From Pseudomonas putida (GTDB taxonomy: Bacteria; Pseudomonadota; Gammaproteobacteria; Pseudomonadales; Pseudomonadaceae): 64,000 nt of DNA. The notes under the pieces were generated by a model. The model worked only from the letters and a program-made list of their open reading frames with translations, did not search any database and was not told where the DNA came from. The translations under genes and the position numbers were made by a program. The DNA is taken from positions 186,001-250,000 of the forward strand of contig NZ_JANHLK010000003.1 in NCBI RefSeq assembly GCF_028682635.1. Reading direction: 5' to 3'. Shown here piece after piece: positions 63,983-64,000 of this stretch. Position 1 is the stretch's first letter. Every line of letters starts with the position of its first letter.

Positions 63983-64000
63983 TTAAACCGCGGCAGCGCC
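63983..64000 (-). CDS. atpG: ATP synthase gamma subunit AtpG, C-terminal end only
   Basis: On the minus strand the last bases encode Gly-Ala-Ala-Ala-Val and a TAA stop at 63985-63983, matching the usual end of pseudomonad AtpG, immediately upstream of atpD. The rest lies outside the window. Confidence 0.8.
   Translation of the reverse strand, partial: GAAAV

Overview
The window looks like a Pseudomonas chromosome of the P. fluorescens group. The support is the high G+C coding sequence, the atpG-atpD-atpC-glmU-glmR-glmS block, the pstS-pstC-pstA-pstB-phoU order with the outsized pseudomonad PstC and PstA, the aspA/uvrD/pdxY/cfa neighbourhood, and many copies of the pseudomonad REP palindrome (GAGCAAGC/GCTTGCTC or CCAGCAGGC cores). 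I see no rRNA, tRNA, CRISPR array, prophage or insertion sequence. The coding content is mostly conserved core genome with a few accessory insertions.

Layout. 1-4144: a partial CNNM/CorC transporter-like protein, an M23 peptidase, a response regulator and PhoU. 4259-10455: phosphate uptake genes pstB, pstA, pstC and pstS, all on the minus strand, with separate PHO boxes before pstS and before pstC. 10688-16419: an MFS symporter, a thioesterase, a hexose-6-phosphate mutarotase, two small envelope proteins and purK-purE, the last behind a terminator-containing leader. 16746-22326: an Asp/Asn catabolic group (LysR regulator, aspA, an AGCS amino-acid symporter, asparaginase). 22499-33929: a lower-G+C small gene, a membrane PAS-GGDEF-EAL protein, uvrD, a Tim44-like protein, an SMI1/KNR4 protein, a CPA2 antiporter, a second thioesterase, pdxY and a DUF3301 protein. 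33986-38628: a zinc-economy region with two COG0523 GTPases (one zigA), a Zur box, folE2 and a threonyl-tRNA synthetase paralogue that has lost its whole catalytic core. 38686-41960: DUF3617, cardiolipin synthase and cyclopropane fatty acid synthase. 42131-47567: an overlapping-gene operon of three SPFH (HflK/HflC-like) proteins, one broken by an internal deletion, plus a heavy-metal P-type ATPase. 47781-56709: lpd, an Lrp/LysE pair, a DUF3142 lipoprotein with a large repeat protein, a three-domain flavo-iron-sulfur oxidoreductase and a GST. 56838-64000: LysR, glmS, glmR, glmU, atpC, atpD and the last codons of atpG, in a stretch rich in DnaA-box matches, as expected near oriC.

The most unusual items are the core-less, editing-dead ThrRS paralogue beside folE2 and a Zur box; the SPFH/P-type ATPase operon with a 15-histidine tail, a Zur-like site and a decayed member; the PHO promoter that would start pstC transcription at its own start codon; and the purE leader, which carries a complete intrinsic terminator. 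All functional statements rest on reading the translations and on family knowledge; no database search was run.
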